64,000 nt of DNA from Chitinophagaceae bacterium IBVUCB1 (GTDB lineage: Bacteria > Bacteroidota > Bacteroidia > Chitinophagales > Chitinophagaceae). Shown here piece after piece: positions 18,370 through 27,000 of this stretch; the first letter of the stretch is position 1, and every line of letters starts with the position of its first letter. Under the pieces are notes generated by a model that saw only the letters and a program-made list of their open reading frames with translations, was not told the origin of the DNA and made no database searches. Location: assembly GCA_002127285.1 (NCBI GenBank), contig NFUW01000002.1:192424-256423 (forward strand). The letters are read 5' to 3'. Both the position numbers and the translations under genes were made by a program.

Positions 18370-18385
18370 ATATCTTATACTTTCT

Positions 18386-19546
18386 CTACGGGTCTATTGC
18401 CCCTTCCAGTATATCTATCTTCTCTACAAAGTTCATAGATTTTGCCATGTACTCATCAGCAGGTTCAGAGTTGGCTATGCCTACATCTTGCAGCAGGCGA
18501 GTGTTATCAAACACATGCCCCAGTTCCATAAAATCGAGATAAGGGTCTAAGCCTGAGAATAATACACGCAGCTTGCTTTTATCTTCAAATGTTTCTTTCC
18601 AGTAGTCAAGGTATTTGCGGTAGGCATACAATTCGCTATCGGGCTGCAACCTGCCTTTTGTCCAGTGCTTCACTTGGTTTAGCATCGTTTTGCTGATGAA
18701 GTTGAACGGCGGCATCTCATCAAAATAAGACTCTAAGGTTTTTGATAATCGCAACGCGGTAGTAGAGCCTGCCTCGCCTGCTGATATGTGATATACTCGG
18801 TGCTTGCGCTTGGCAAACAACAGTTGCACAATTGCATTGGCAGCATAGTCAACTGGTATAATGTCTAACTGTGCATGTTCGTTCACTGGTATCAGGCGCA
18901 GGTGGTTGATTGTAGCCATTGCCCATAATATAACAGGCGAGCGTGGCATGATGGGCCTGCTATCGCCCATGATGATGGATGGGCGGGCTATCAGTATTTT
19001 ATCTTCAGGCAAGTGTTCGCGTATCAGCAACTCGCCTTTCATTTTTGTGTAGGTATATTTTACAAGGTGTGTAGCATCCAGATTGGGCGATTCATCCTCA
19101 TGCACCACACGGTCTTTCACATCTTTGCCGCATATCGTAGCCGTGCCTATGTACAGAAAGGTGCTGAGGTGCGGCAGCCCCTTTGCCCAGAGCAATATTT
19201 TGGTAAGCCCGCCGATATTGGCTTTTTCTACCAAGTCGTCGTTAAAGCGCGAAAAGGAAGTATTGGCAGCAGAGTGGAGTATTACATCCACATCTCGCAG
19301 CATGGGGTTGTTTTGCAGGTTTTCGGTCAGGTTATCGTCAAAGAGGTTTCCCAATACGGGTACTATCTTGTTTTCATCGTACTGGTCGTCGTGCAGGCAA
19401 AACACTTTTTGCAGCCTTGCAACGGCTTCAGCTTCTGTTTGCGAACGCAGCAGGCAGTATATCTTGCTCACCTCGCTGCGCTTAGATAGCGTTACCAGCA
19501 GTTCGCCCCCTACAAGCCCCGTAGCCCCTGTTAGAAATACTTGCAT
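18386..19546 (-). CDS. Fatty acyl-CoA reductase-like SDR protein
   Basis: The 386-aa extended SDR has TGATGLVGGELL at the N-terminus. The active-site region reads YTYTKMKGE, and ARPSIIMGDSRPIMPRSPVILW is a block typical of the NAD-binding part of fatty acyl reductases and polyketide-type reductase domains. The C-terminal part contains the dimension of a substrate domain with DYAANAIVQLL. It probably reduces an acyl thioester or modifies a lipid or polyketide, but the substrate is unknown. Confidence 0.75.
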   Translation of the reverse strand: MQVFLTGATGLVGGELLVTLSKRSEVSKIYCLLRSQTEAEAVARLQKVFCLHDDQYDENKIVPVLGNLFDDNLTENLQNNPMLRDVDVILHSAANTSFSRFNDDLVEKANIGGLTKILLWAKGLPHLSTFLYIGTATICGKDVKDRVVHEDESPNLDATHLVKYTYTKMKGELLIREHLPEDKILIARPSIIMGDSRPIMPRSPVILWAMATINHLRLIPVNEHAQLDIIPVDYAANAIVQLLFAKRKHRVYHISAGEAGSTTALRLSKTLESYFDEMPPFNFISKTMLNQVKHWTKGRLQPDSELYAYRKYLDYWKETFEDKSKLRVLFSGLDPYLDFMELGHVFDNTRLLQDVGIANSEPADEYMAKSMNFVEKIDILEGAIDP

Positions 19547-19670
19547 AAAATGGTATCAACTATCATAATACAGCCTTGTTAGCATGTATTATGTCATATA
19601 TTATTTTTGGTGTAATGAGCGGCAAAGTTAGTCTTTTATACCGATTTTCTTAAACAGATACATACAAATA

Positions 19671-19691
19671 AGGGCTGGAAATACCAGCCCT
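19671..19691 (-). terminator. Intrinsic terminator after icd
   Basis: On the minus strand AGGGCTGG and CCAGCCCT form an 8-bp perfect stem with a 5-nt loop, followed by TATTTGT. It lies 20 bp beyond the icd stop. Confidence 0.8.
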
Positions 19692-19711
19692 CACATATCA
19701 TAGATGTATAA

Positions 19712-20941
19712 TTACTTGGCCAGTTTTGCCTTCAGGTTTTGGTCTAGTGCATCCAAAAATTCTTCGGTGTACAGATAGTGTTCGCCATGTTTCACCTTAT
19801 TGCCATGTACGCATACTGCTAAGTCTTTAGTCATTTTGCCGCTTTCTACCGTTTCAATACATACAGCTTCCAGCGCGTTGCAAAAATCTATCAACTCTTG
19901 GTTACCATCCAGTTTGCCACGGAAGGCTAGCCCGCGCGTCCATGCAAAGATGGATGCAATGGGGTTGGTAGATGTCGGGTTACCTTTCTGATGCTCGCGG
20001 TAGTGGCGTGTTACTGTACCATGTGCTGCCTCGGCTTCCATTGTTTTGCCATCGGGGGTTATCAGTACAGATGTCATGAGGCCCAGCGAGCCAAAGCCTT
20101 GTGCTACCGTATCGCTCTGCACATCGCCATCATAGTTTTTACACGCCCATACAAAATTGCCGTTCCACTTTAGTGCGCTGGCTACCATATCGTCTATCAG
20201 GCGGTGCTCGTACACCAATCTGTTGGCATCAAATTGTGCTTTGAATTCGTTTTGATAAATCTCTTCAAAAATATCTTTGAAGCGGCCATCGTATTTTTTC
20301 AGGATGGTATTTTTGGAAGACAGGTATAGCGGCCATTTCTTTTGCAATGCCATGTTGAAACAGGCACGGGCAAAGCCTTTGATAGATTCGTCCGTATTGT
20401 ACATAGCCATTGCCACGCCATCGCCTTTGAAGTTGAACACTTCATGCTCTATCACTTCGCCGTTTTCACCTTCAAATTTGATAGTCAGTTTGCCTTTGCC
20501 TTTCGTTACAAAGTCGGTAGCACGATACTGATCGCCAAAAGCATGGCGGCCAACTATGATGGGAGCATCCCATGTAGTAACTAAGCGAGGTATGTTCTTA
20601 ATTACAATCGGCTCGCGAAATACAGTGCCGTCCAGTATATTACGGATAGTGCCGTTGGGGCTCTTCCACATTTGTTTCAGGTTGAATTCCGAAACACGTG
20701 CCTCGTCGGGTGTGATGGTAGCACATTTGATACCTACACCATATTCTCTGATGGCATTGGCTGCATCAATAGTTACCTGGTCGTTTGTCTGGTCGCGATA
20801 TTCAACCCCAAGGTCGTAGTATTTGATGTCAACATCCAAATAAGGGGTAATCAGCTTGTCTTTGATAAATTTCCAGATGATGCGTGTCATTTCATCACCA
20901 TCCAGTTCCACAACGGGATTAGCAACTTTGATTTTATTCAT
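19712..20941 (-). CDS. icd: NADP-dependent isocitrate dehydrogenase (eukaryote-like type)
   Basis: The 409-aa protein starts [20 protein letters not shown], the form of the homodimeric eukaryote-like NADP-IDH. The substrate block [18 protein letters not shown] and the late [10 protein letters not shown] block agree. It oxidises isocitrate to 2-oxoglutarate in the TCA cycle. The frame is open upstream to 21037, but a TATTTTTG box lies at 20966-20973 and the family start matches 20941, so the longer start is rejected. Its promoter region is the chromosomal flank of the integrated element. Confidence 0.95.
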   Translation of the reverse strand: MNKIKVANPVVELDGDEMTRIIWKFIKDKLITPYLDVDIKYYDLGVEYRDQTNDQVTIDAANAIREYGVGIKCATITPDEARVSEFNLKQMWKSPNGTIRNILDGTVFREPIVIKNIPRLVTTWDAPIIVGRHAFGDQYRATDFVTKGKGKLTIKFEGENGEVIEHEVFNFKGDGVAMAMYNTDESIKGFARACFNMALQKKWPLYLSSKNTILKKYDGRFKDIFEEIYQNEFKAQFDANRLVYEHRLIDDMVASALKWNGNFVWACKNYDGDVQSDTVAQGFGSLGLMTSVLITPDGKTMEAEAAHGTVTRHYREHQKGNPTSTNPIASIFAWTRGLAFRGKLDGNQELIDFCNALEAVCIETVESGKMTKDLAVCVHGNKVKHGEHYLYTEEFLDALDQNLKAKLAK

Positions 20942-20965
20942 ATTAAATTTTTGTCTGAGGGTTCG

Positions 20966-20973
20966 CAAAAATA
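20966..20973 (-). promoter_or_regulatory. -7 box for icd
   Basis: TATTTTTG on the minus strand fits TAnnTTTG. It sits 25 bp upstream of the ATG, and a TTTG 18 bp further upstream could be the -33 part. It decides the icd start. Confidence 0.6.
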
Positions 20974-21031
20974 GCGAATTAGGGGGTAAAACAAAGTGGT
21001 GATATTGACAATAAGATATATAAAGATAAAC

Positions 21032-21051
21032 AGCCACCTGTTGAGGTGGCT
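21032..21051 (-). terminator. Strong terminator upstream of icd
   Basis: AGCCACCT and AGGTGGCT form an 8-bp perfect stem with a 4-nt loop. On the minus strand it is followed by GTTTATCTTT. It would stop transcripts coming from the right, either from the 445-aa gene or originally from the tRNA-like sequence beside it. Confidence 0.8.
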
Positions 21052-21052
21052 G

Positions 21053-21070
21053 TCAGTAGCCCCGACAGGA
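21053..21070 (-). other. tRNA 3'-end-like relic; possible left attachment site
   Basis: Read on the minus strand, TCCTGTCGGGGCTACTGA looks like the last part of a tRNA: a T-stem 3' strand, a CGGGGCT acceptor strand and a discriminator A, directly followed by a terminator. No matching 5' tRNA body is to its right. 12 of 15 bases match the 3' end of the tRNA-Arg at 63236. This would be the expected place for a displaced tRNA end, but identity is not perfect and a chance match is possible. Confidence 0.35.
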
Positions 21071-21130
21071 CAAATATCGCACCAATTAATGGAAATTTTA
21101 AAGCGATTATGTTTGATAATGCTTACAAAA

Positions 21131-22468
21131 TTATAAAATCAACAATTTATCATCTGGAGGAAAGTGTCCACTTAATACAAAAGCACGTTGGTCTTTGAAG
21201 GGTTGCATGACACTATGAGCAAAAACACCCGAAGCTAATTTATATACATTTCCTGTTATAGTACCATCTGGATGTTCTTCTTGTTGAACATAATGATTCC
21301 CCTTTTGATACAAATATCGGGTGTTTAAATCAATCGTTCTTTTTCCTTCGTTATCTTCAAATGTCATTATGTTTATTGCTGGATCCATGCTAACTTTTCC
21401 AACTAACGGAGTGAAATTTATATTATGTGCATTTACATTCCATCTTGAAAATTTATCATCTCTCACAATTATTTGGAAGCAATGGTTAATGAAATTCTGA
21501 TCGGTGTCTAAATCAGTAGCGATGGTGGGTTGATATAATATAACACAGGTTAACGGCTTTTCAGGATATTGTTTAAAATAGCTATTGACCCAATCTTTGC
21601 AGGATATAATTGATGCTGTTTCAGGTAAGTGGATGAAAGCAGAATTGATTATATTATCATTTTCGGGTGAATGCTTAGTTAGATTGTAACACGCTTCATC
21701 CAGTTTATCAAATAGATTTTTTTCTTCGTTTTGTTTATAGACAGAAGAAAGCAAAAGGGTGTAAGAGTTGAAATCTTCGTGAAAGCTATCCTTTGTGTCA
21801 TGTAATCCAGTGAGTATAATGCCCCATTTCTCAGGTATTCCCATGAGTTTCAAATCTCCTGTAAAATTCTGAAGTATATCTGGTAGCCCATCATTTAGAA
21901 TTTTCCAGTCATCCTTAGTGGGAAATTTCTTGAAAGAATCAATTAATAGTTGAATTTTGCTAATCCTTTTTTCTTTAAGTACGGCAATTAAATTTTGCTC
22001 AAACTGGTAGCTATAACTGTTAAACTCTAAATGGGCAGCGGATAAGCCATAATTCTTAATAGAAATACGCATTGTTTTTTCTGGTTCAACGGTTAGAATA
22101 CCGTCATATCCTGGATTATTACCTTTGGCAGGTTCAATCTTCTGCTTGGCATTAATCAGCATCCCCAAAGCACATATCTCAAAAAAAGCACCTTGTTGAT
22201 TATTTCTATGATCCGATTTGATATGCTTTACCTGTTCTTTTACCCACTTGGCATTAAGCGAATTAAGATTGTGTAAGTATGTTCCAAAAGAAAATAATTC
22301 ATTCGTTGAAAGAACATCTTTTCTATTCCATAATTTTTGTAACGGATGAAATTTAAGCGATATAAGCCACTTAATATTAAAATGTTCAACTATTGTTTGA
22401 AAAGCTAATTCCTTTTCTTCTACGGTAAATTCTTTTAAAACATCCTGTCTGTTACCAAAATATTTCAT
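21131..22468 (-). CDS. Unknown 445-aa protein with PD-(D/E)XK nuclease-like core
   Basis: The family was not recognised. Around residues 90-140 there is QQGAFFEICALGML, then NNPGYDGIL and MRISIKNYG. The spacing Glu, Asp, then Ser-Ile-Lys fits the PD-(D/E)XK nuclease fold. The rest is mixed alpha/beta and ends with a late beta-rich part. It has its own terminators on both sides, so it is a separate transcription unit at the element edge, a common place for defence or exclusion genes. The DNA is AT-rich compared with the operon to its right. Whether it is an active nuclease is inference. Confidence 0.5.
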   Translation of the reverse strand: MKYFGNRQDVLKEFTVEEKELAFQTIVEHFNIKWLISLKFHPLQKLWNRKDVLSTNELFSFGTYLHNLNSLNAKWVKEQVKHIKSDHRNNQQGAFFEICALGMLINAKQKIEPAKGNNPGYDGILTVEPEKTMRISIKNYGLSAAHLEFNSYSYQFEQNLIAVLKEKRISKIQLLIDSFKKFPTKDDWKILNDGLPDILQNFTGDLKLMGIPEKWGIILTGLHDTKDSFHEDFNSYTLLLSSVYKQNEEKNLFDKLDEACYNLTKHSPENDNIINSAFIHLPETASIISCKDWVNSYFKQYPEKPLTCVILYQPTIATDLDTDQNFINHCFQIIVRDDKFSRWNVNAHNINFTPLVGKVSMDPAINIMTFEDNEGKRTIDLNTRYLYQKGNHYVQQEEHPDGTITGNVYKLASGVFAHSVMQPFKDQRAFVLSGHFPPDDKLLIL

Positions 22469-22491
22469 ATCCTAACATTAATAAAAATTAA

Positions 22492-22515
22492 AGCTGACCT
22501 GTTCGCAGGTCAGCT
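22492..22515 (-). terminator. Terminator after the RadA-like ATPase gene
   Basis: On the minus strand AGCTGACCTG and CAGGTCAGCT form a 10-bp perfect stem with a CGAA loop, followed by TTAATTTTT. It marks the 3' end of the ATPase/helicase unit. Confidence 0.88.
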
Positions 22516-22550
22516 ACTGTAAAATTATGAAATCTATATTGAGCTAAAAA

Positions 22551-24044
22551 TTATGCTGCAAAGGAATAGGTATTGGAGAATATATTTATCTCGCCACCCT
22601 GATTAAATCTCCCAAACTGCACAGCTCTGCCACGCTCCGGCACTTCAATCACGCAATCCACATCATGCTGGAAAGTATTTGCACCCCTGAACGCCCCATC
22701 TTTTGTGGTCTGGAATACATAGATGAACGATTTATCAGGATTATTGGCTTTAATACGGTTCAGGTCTTCCGGCTTCAGCCCCAGTTTATTCACACTGTCC
22801 AGAAAGATAAAATCATACATAAATAGATTAGCCGGTAGTTCAGATGCCACATAAAGGTTAGGATGCTTCACATCTTTATCGTTCAGCTTATCCTGCAAAG
22901 TTTTGTCCAAACCTTCCTCTTTCGCTACATATAGCACCTTTCCATGATTACGAGCCAGGTATCCGGCAAAATCAACGCAAAGGAATGATTTACCCATTTT
23001 AGGCTTACCAAATACCATAGCAGTAAAGTTGGTGGATGGGTCGCCGATCAAATCCAGCCACTTACCTTTCATACCAAGCGTTTTGAACCGCAGCTTTGCA
23101 AAATCCATACTATTCATAAGGGTAGGTCGTAGGGTTGGCAGGTTGCCTAATCCATTTACTGGTTGGCAGGCACAACCCAATATGCCCTCTAACCCATTCA
23201 GTGTATTTGGCTCAATCTCCAGTGTTTTACTACTCTTATCGCTTATGAATACCTCAAGGTTCTTTTTGATTTCGTGCATTTCAGTGATATAAGGGTCGCT
23301 ATCATTTATTTTACCTTTTTCGTAAGCCCTGTTGATCTGGCTTAGAAAATCTTTGGCTTTCTGCTTCATGCCCGGCTTGCCGTTCATATTGATATAGCGT
23401 TTTATAAAGATGACAGAGGAAAGTATTTTTTCACCACCTGCAATTTTCTTCAATGCTTCATAAGTGTCTTGCTTCAGGTCAATCCTTATTTTAGCTCCCA
23501 TGCTGTTATAGGTATCTATCAGACGTTGCTGGATAAACCTTATATGCTCTGCCTGTGCCGAGGTCTTTCTGATTTTCTTTTCAAGAATAGCTTTTTGTAG
23601 GGTATTGATAAACCGCAATAGTTCTTCTTTGGTCTTTACCTTACCGTTCAAGTTCACAAAACGCCTGATGAGTTTTAACTCCTCCGGGATACGTTCTACC
23701 AGTAAAGGTTCTTCATTACCTGATTTGCTTTTGGCAGCCTCCTTTACAGGTTTTTTGCCTTGCTTGGGTAAGGCTGTTTTGACGATTTTCTTATCGGGCT
23801 GTTGCTTTGCCTGCTTTCCGGTTTTAGCTTTCTGAGCTTTATTATCCGTTCTGTGATATTCAGCCAGCTTTTCAAAATAGGTATCAATTACTTTCTTTAT
23901 AGTATCGCTGCTATCGTAGATGCTCCAGTTAGTACCCTTGTTGGTTACTTTCTCTACATAGCTATGACCTTTACGCAATGCCTCCGGCAAGCTATGAAAA
24001 TCTATGCTTCCTGTCTTTGTGTAGTAATTATTCTTCGTGTACAT
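22551..24044 (-). CDS. RadA/DnaB-like RecA-fold ATPase with repeated N-terminal domain
   Basis: The 497-aa protein has a Walker A GKPKMGKS at about 346-353 and a Walker B YDFIFLDSVN. A C-terminal stretch, TTKDGAFRGANTFQHDVDC then GRFNQGGEINIF, resembles the RadA/Sms block that ends in KNRFG. The N-terminal half is Lys-rich and holds two related motifs, RRFVNLNGKVKTKEELLRF and KRYINMNGKPGMKQKAKDF, so a small domain is duplicated. LNGLEG and VNGLG occur at 282-301. It probably acts on DNA (replication, recombination or possibly packaging) with the helicase encoded 10 bp upstream. Confidence 0.75.
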   Translation of the reverse strand: MYTKNNYYTKTGSIDFHSLPEALRKGHSYVEKVTNKGTNWSIYDSSDTIKKVIDTYFEKLAEYHRTDNKAQKAKTGKQAKQQPDKKIVKTALPKQGKKPVKEAAKSKSGNEEPLLVERIPEELKLIRRFVNLNGKVKTKEELLRFINTLQKAILEKKIRKTSAQAEHIRFIQQRLIDTYNSMGAKIRIDLKQDTYEALKKIAGGEKILSSVIFIKRYINMNGKPGMKQKAKDFLSQINRAYEKGKINDSDPYITEMHEIKKNLEVFISDKSSKTLEIEPNTLNGLEGILGCACQPVNGLGNLPTLRPTLMNSMDFAKLRFKTLGMKGKWLDLIGDPSTNFTAMVFGKPKMGKSFLCVDFAGYLARNHGKVLYVAKEEGLDKTLQDKLNDKDVKHPNLYVASELPANLFMYDFIFLDSVNKLGLKPEDLNRIKANNPDKSFIYVFQTTKDGAFRGANTFQHDVDCVIEVPERGRAVQFGRFNQGGEINIFSNTYSFAA

Positions 24045-24054
24045 GCGTTGTTTT

Positions 24055-27000
24055 TTATGCTGCGAGTAAATCTAATTCTAATGCGAGTGCTTCCGCTTCC
24101 AGTTCTAACAAGGAGATTGTATTATCGGGTTTATCTTCCTCGTATGGTGGAATGTCTATTTTTTTCCGGCTGCTGTAACGCTGGCTGCTTTTCTCAATTT
24201 CCATGAACTGTGCTGAGTTAATGGTAATAGCGCAACTATGGTTAGCCTGTAAAACCTCAACAAACTGGCTGATAAGGTTATCCGGTAAACGGGCAACCAT
24301 TTTATCGGACACTTTTTCAAAGTTGTTGTTCTCTACCAGCTCTAATAATTGCTTGTCCAGATACACATCACCGCCTTTCACTCTTGAACCTGGTACGATG
24401 ATCTTGTAATAGCCGGATTGCCTGAAAAACGATATGCCCGTATTAGTTATGATATGATGCCCATGTACCAATGATTTAAGCAACGGTAAAGCCTTTATAA
24501 TCGGCACTACTACTTTATCCTGTACTTGTTCACCCGGATTCCAGTTTTCAGGCATAAGAATACCTTTCACGGTTTTTTGGTTTATAGTAGTATAACTTAC
24601 CAGCTTCCCTTTAAAATCGCTGAATGCTTGTAGCAGGTTTCCGGTTATGATATGACGTACCTTCCGGTCAACATTGTTTTGCTTTGTATAACCTTCCCAT
24701 TGATCTAAAAGCGTTTCTTTTTCCGGCTGGCTAATATCAGCGCTTGCCCCTATAATTGCCATAACATCCTCGGAATACGATGCAGGTATCGCAAAATACT
24801 TACTACTGTTCGCTATGGCATATCGTAGTTTAATAAGCGAAGGCGCATACGGGTTCTTTTTCTTCTTATCAATATTGTAACCTAAGAATACTGCCGGAAC
24901 CAGCTCATTACCGCCTGTAAAAGTCTCGATGGGATAATGCAGGCTTCTGCCAACATGAAAGAACTTAAAAATCTTCTCTAAATATTGCCTGCGGTTATTG
25001 GCTTTATTGACGATTACATTTAGTTGTCCTTGTTTCGCCGCTTCCACCTCCTTTTCTCTTTCCTTCACAGCTTCCAGCCATTCGGTAGAATGGGTTTCCA
25101 GTTTCTTTATTTTTTTATCATCGGGAATGTTCTTTTTAATATCCTCCCATTTGGCTATTGCTTCCTGCTGTTCCTCAAATAACCTGCGCTTCCATTCTAC
25201 GGTATATTCTTCCTGTAATTCTTTTTGCAGTTCGGTCGCATCTTTTCCTCTCAAAGCCTCGTTCAACAGGTTACTAAGCTCTGATTTTGTAAAAGGCTTT
25301 TTCAGCACGTTTGCTTTCACTATTTCCAAAATGCTGTCATCACCAAAAGCACTATCAGAACCTTTGCCCATTTTTACCACCTTAGCGGACAACGTTTCCG
25401 CATCAAGGTTCATCGCCTCCACCTCAAGGTCATATTCCCCGACCTGCCGCAAATAGGCTTCGTAATCATTATAACGTTCAGCAATTTCGTTATAAAAGTC
25501 CTGCTGCATTTTTGTGGAAAGTACCGCTACACGCCCTGACACTTTATGTGCCGCATCTTCTATCACGTTGGTTTCCCCTGATCCATCTGATTTGCTGTCT
25601 TTAAGGTGCAAAGGGTCATCCAGTAAATCGTTGATGTCCTGATTTTCCCCTAAATATTCCTTTACAATCTTATCGCCGTACTTATTCAGAAAATCAGGCA
25701 CGTTCAGTATCTTGGTTGACTGCTTTTGGTTGGAAGTGGTATTAGCATCTAAAGACTTTAGTTTTTTCTGAAGCATCATCATCAGCCTCTTTTCAGCAGG
25801 TATGGCAGATGTGACGTAATCATAAATGGGCTTTAGTATTTGTCCTGTCCGGTTAATACGCCCACGCTTTTGTACTTCGGTATTAATATCCAGTTCCGCC
25901 TGTAATACAATCATTACCCTTTGACGGATCTCCGAAGCAGGAACTTTTGCAGTAGGTATGGCATGTGCTGAAGCCCCGGTACTGCCGGATTGATTGATCA
26001 TCAATACATCCACTTCGTTGTTGTTGAACTGGCGGAAGGCATCATTGGTATTGATGCGCTTCCGGGTCATCACCAAGCCTTTCCCTGTCTTTGTATTAAG
26101 CTGTAATCCATACTTGCGCCCAGTTACCTCTGCAACAGTATAGCCTGCATCTGTGAGTTTTTTGATAATTACGTCAATGGGGGATATGGTAATGCCTGTG
26201 GAAGCAGTCTTAATTTTATCATAGATGCGGTGATATTCCATTTGCGCATCGGCAGGTAGTTCGTTCAGTTCAAATTTTTTATAAACAGGATTGCCGTCCA
26301 CATCTTTTTCCGTGTAGCGTAGGATGCCATCAAGTCCCCGCTTTAATACTTCTGTAAAATCCGCATTAATGATGTCTCCATCAGAAACAGGCAACCCTTT
26401 TTCATTCTCAATGGTCTCAATAAAACTGCCCATTGTGGATGCAAAAGCGATAACAGGCTTTTTACCTTCCTGTAAACGCATAATTGCCCGTTCTGCCACT
26501 GATTCCGCTTTCAGGCTGAAGAGCATCTGGTTGATGACCTGAAATACTTTTGAGAAATAGGGGATATTGTCCACGCCTGCCTGAGATGTACCTTCTCTTA
26601 TGACAATTTCTTTACCTTCTGCAACAGCTATTTTATCAAGTTCCTCTACCTGTTCATTGACAAATTTGTTCTGGAAAGCAATTACATCTCTTAAAATATC
26701 TGTGATGTTGTCTGCAATAGCCCTGTGTTCTTCCGCTTTTTCGTCTAATGAGATATAATTCACTTCCACGCCTTCAAAGCTCCGTTCCCTGCGCAGCATC
26801 TGACCTTCTGCCACTAATTGCGAAGACAATACTTCCTGCAACGCAACACCGCCTCTTGTGATAGCTTCTACCAGTTCATCCTTGCTCATATTGCAGTCTG
26901 CAATTGCTGTTTTCATGGCATAGATGGGCATATTGTCTGGTCTTTTTGCAAAAGTTGCAGACAGGAATATGACACCCTTCGTATGGCTTGCCACCCTTTG

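Noticed and set aside
20942..21037. Upstream extension of icd by 32 residues
   Set aside because: The family start MNKIKV is at 20941, and a TATTTTTG promoter box lies within the extension.
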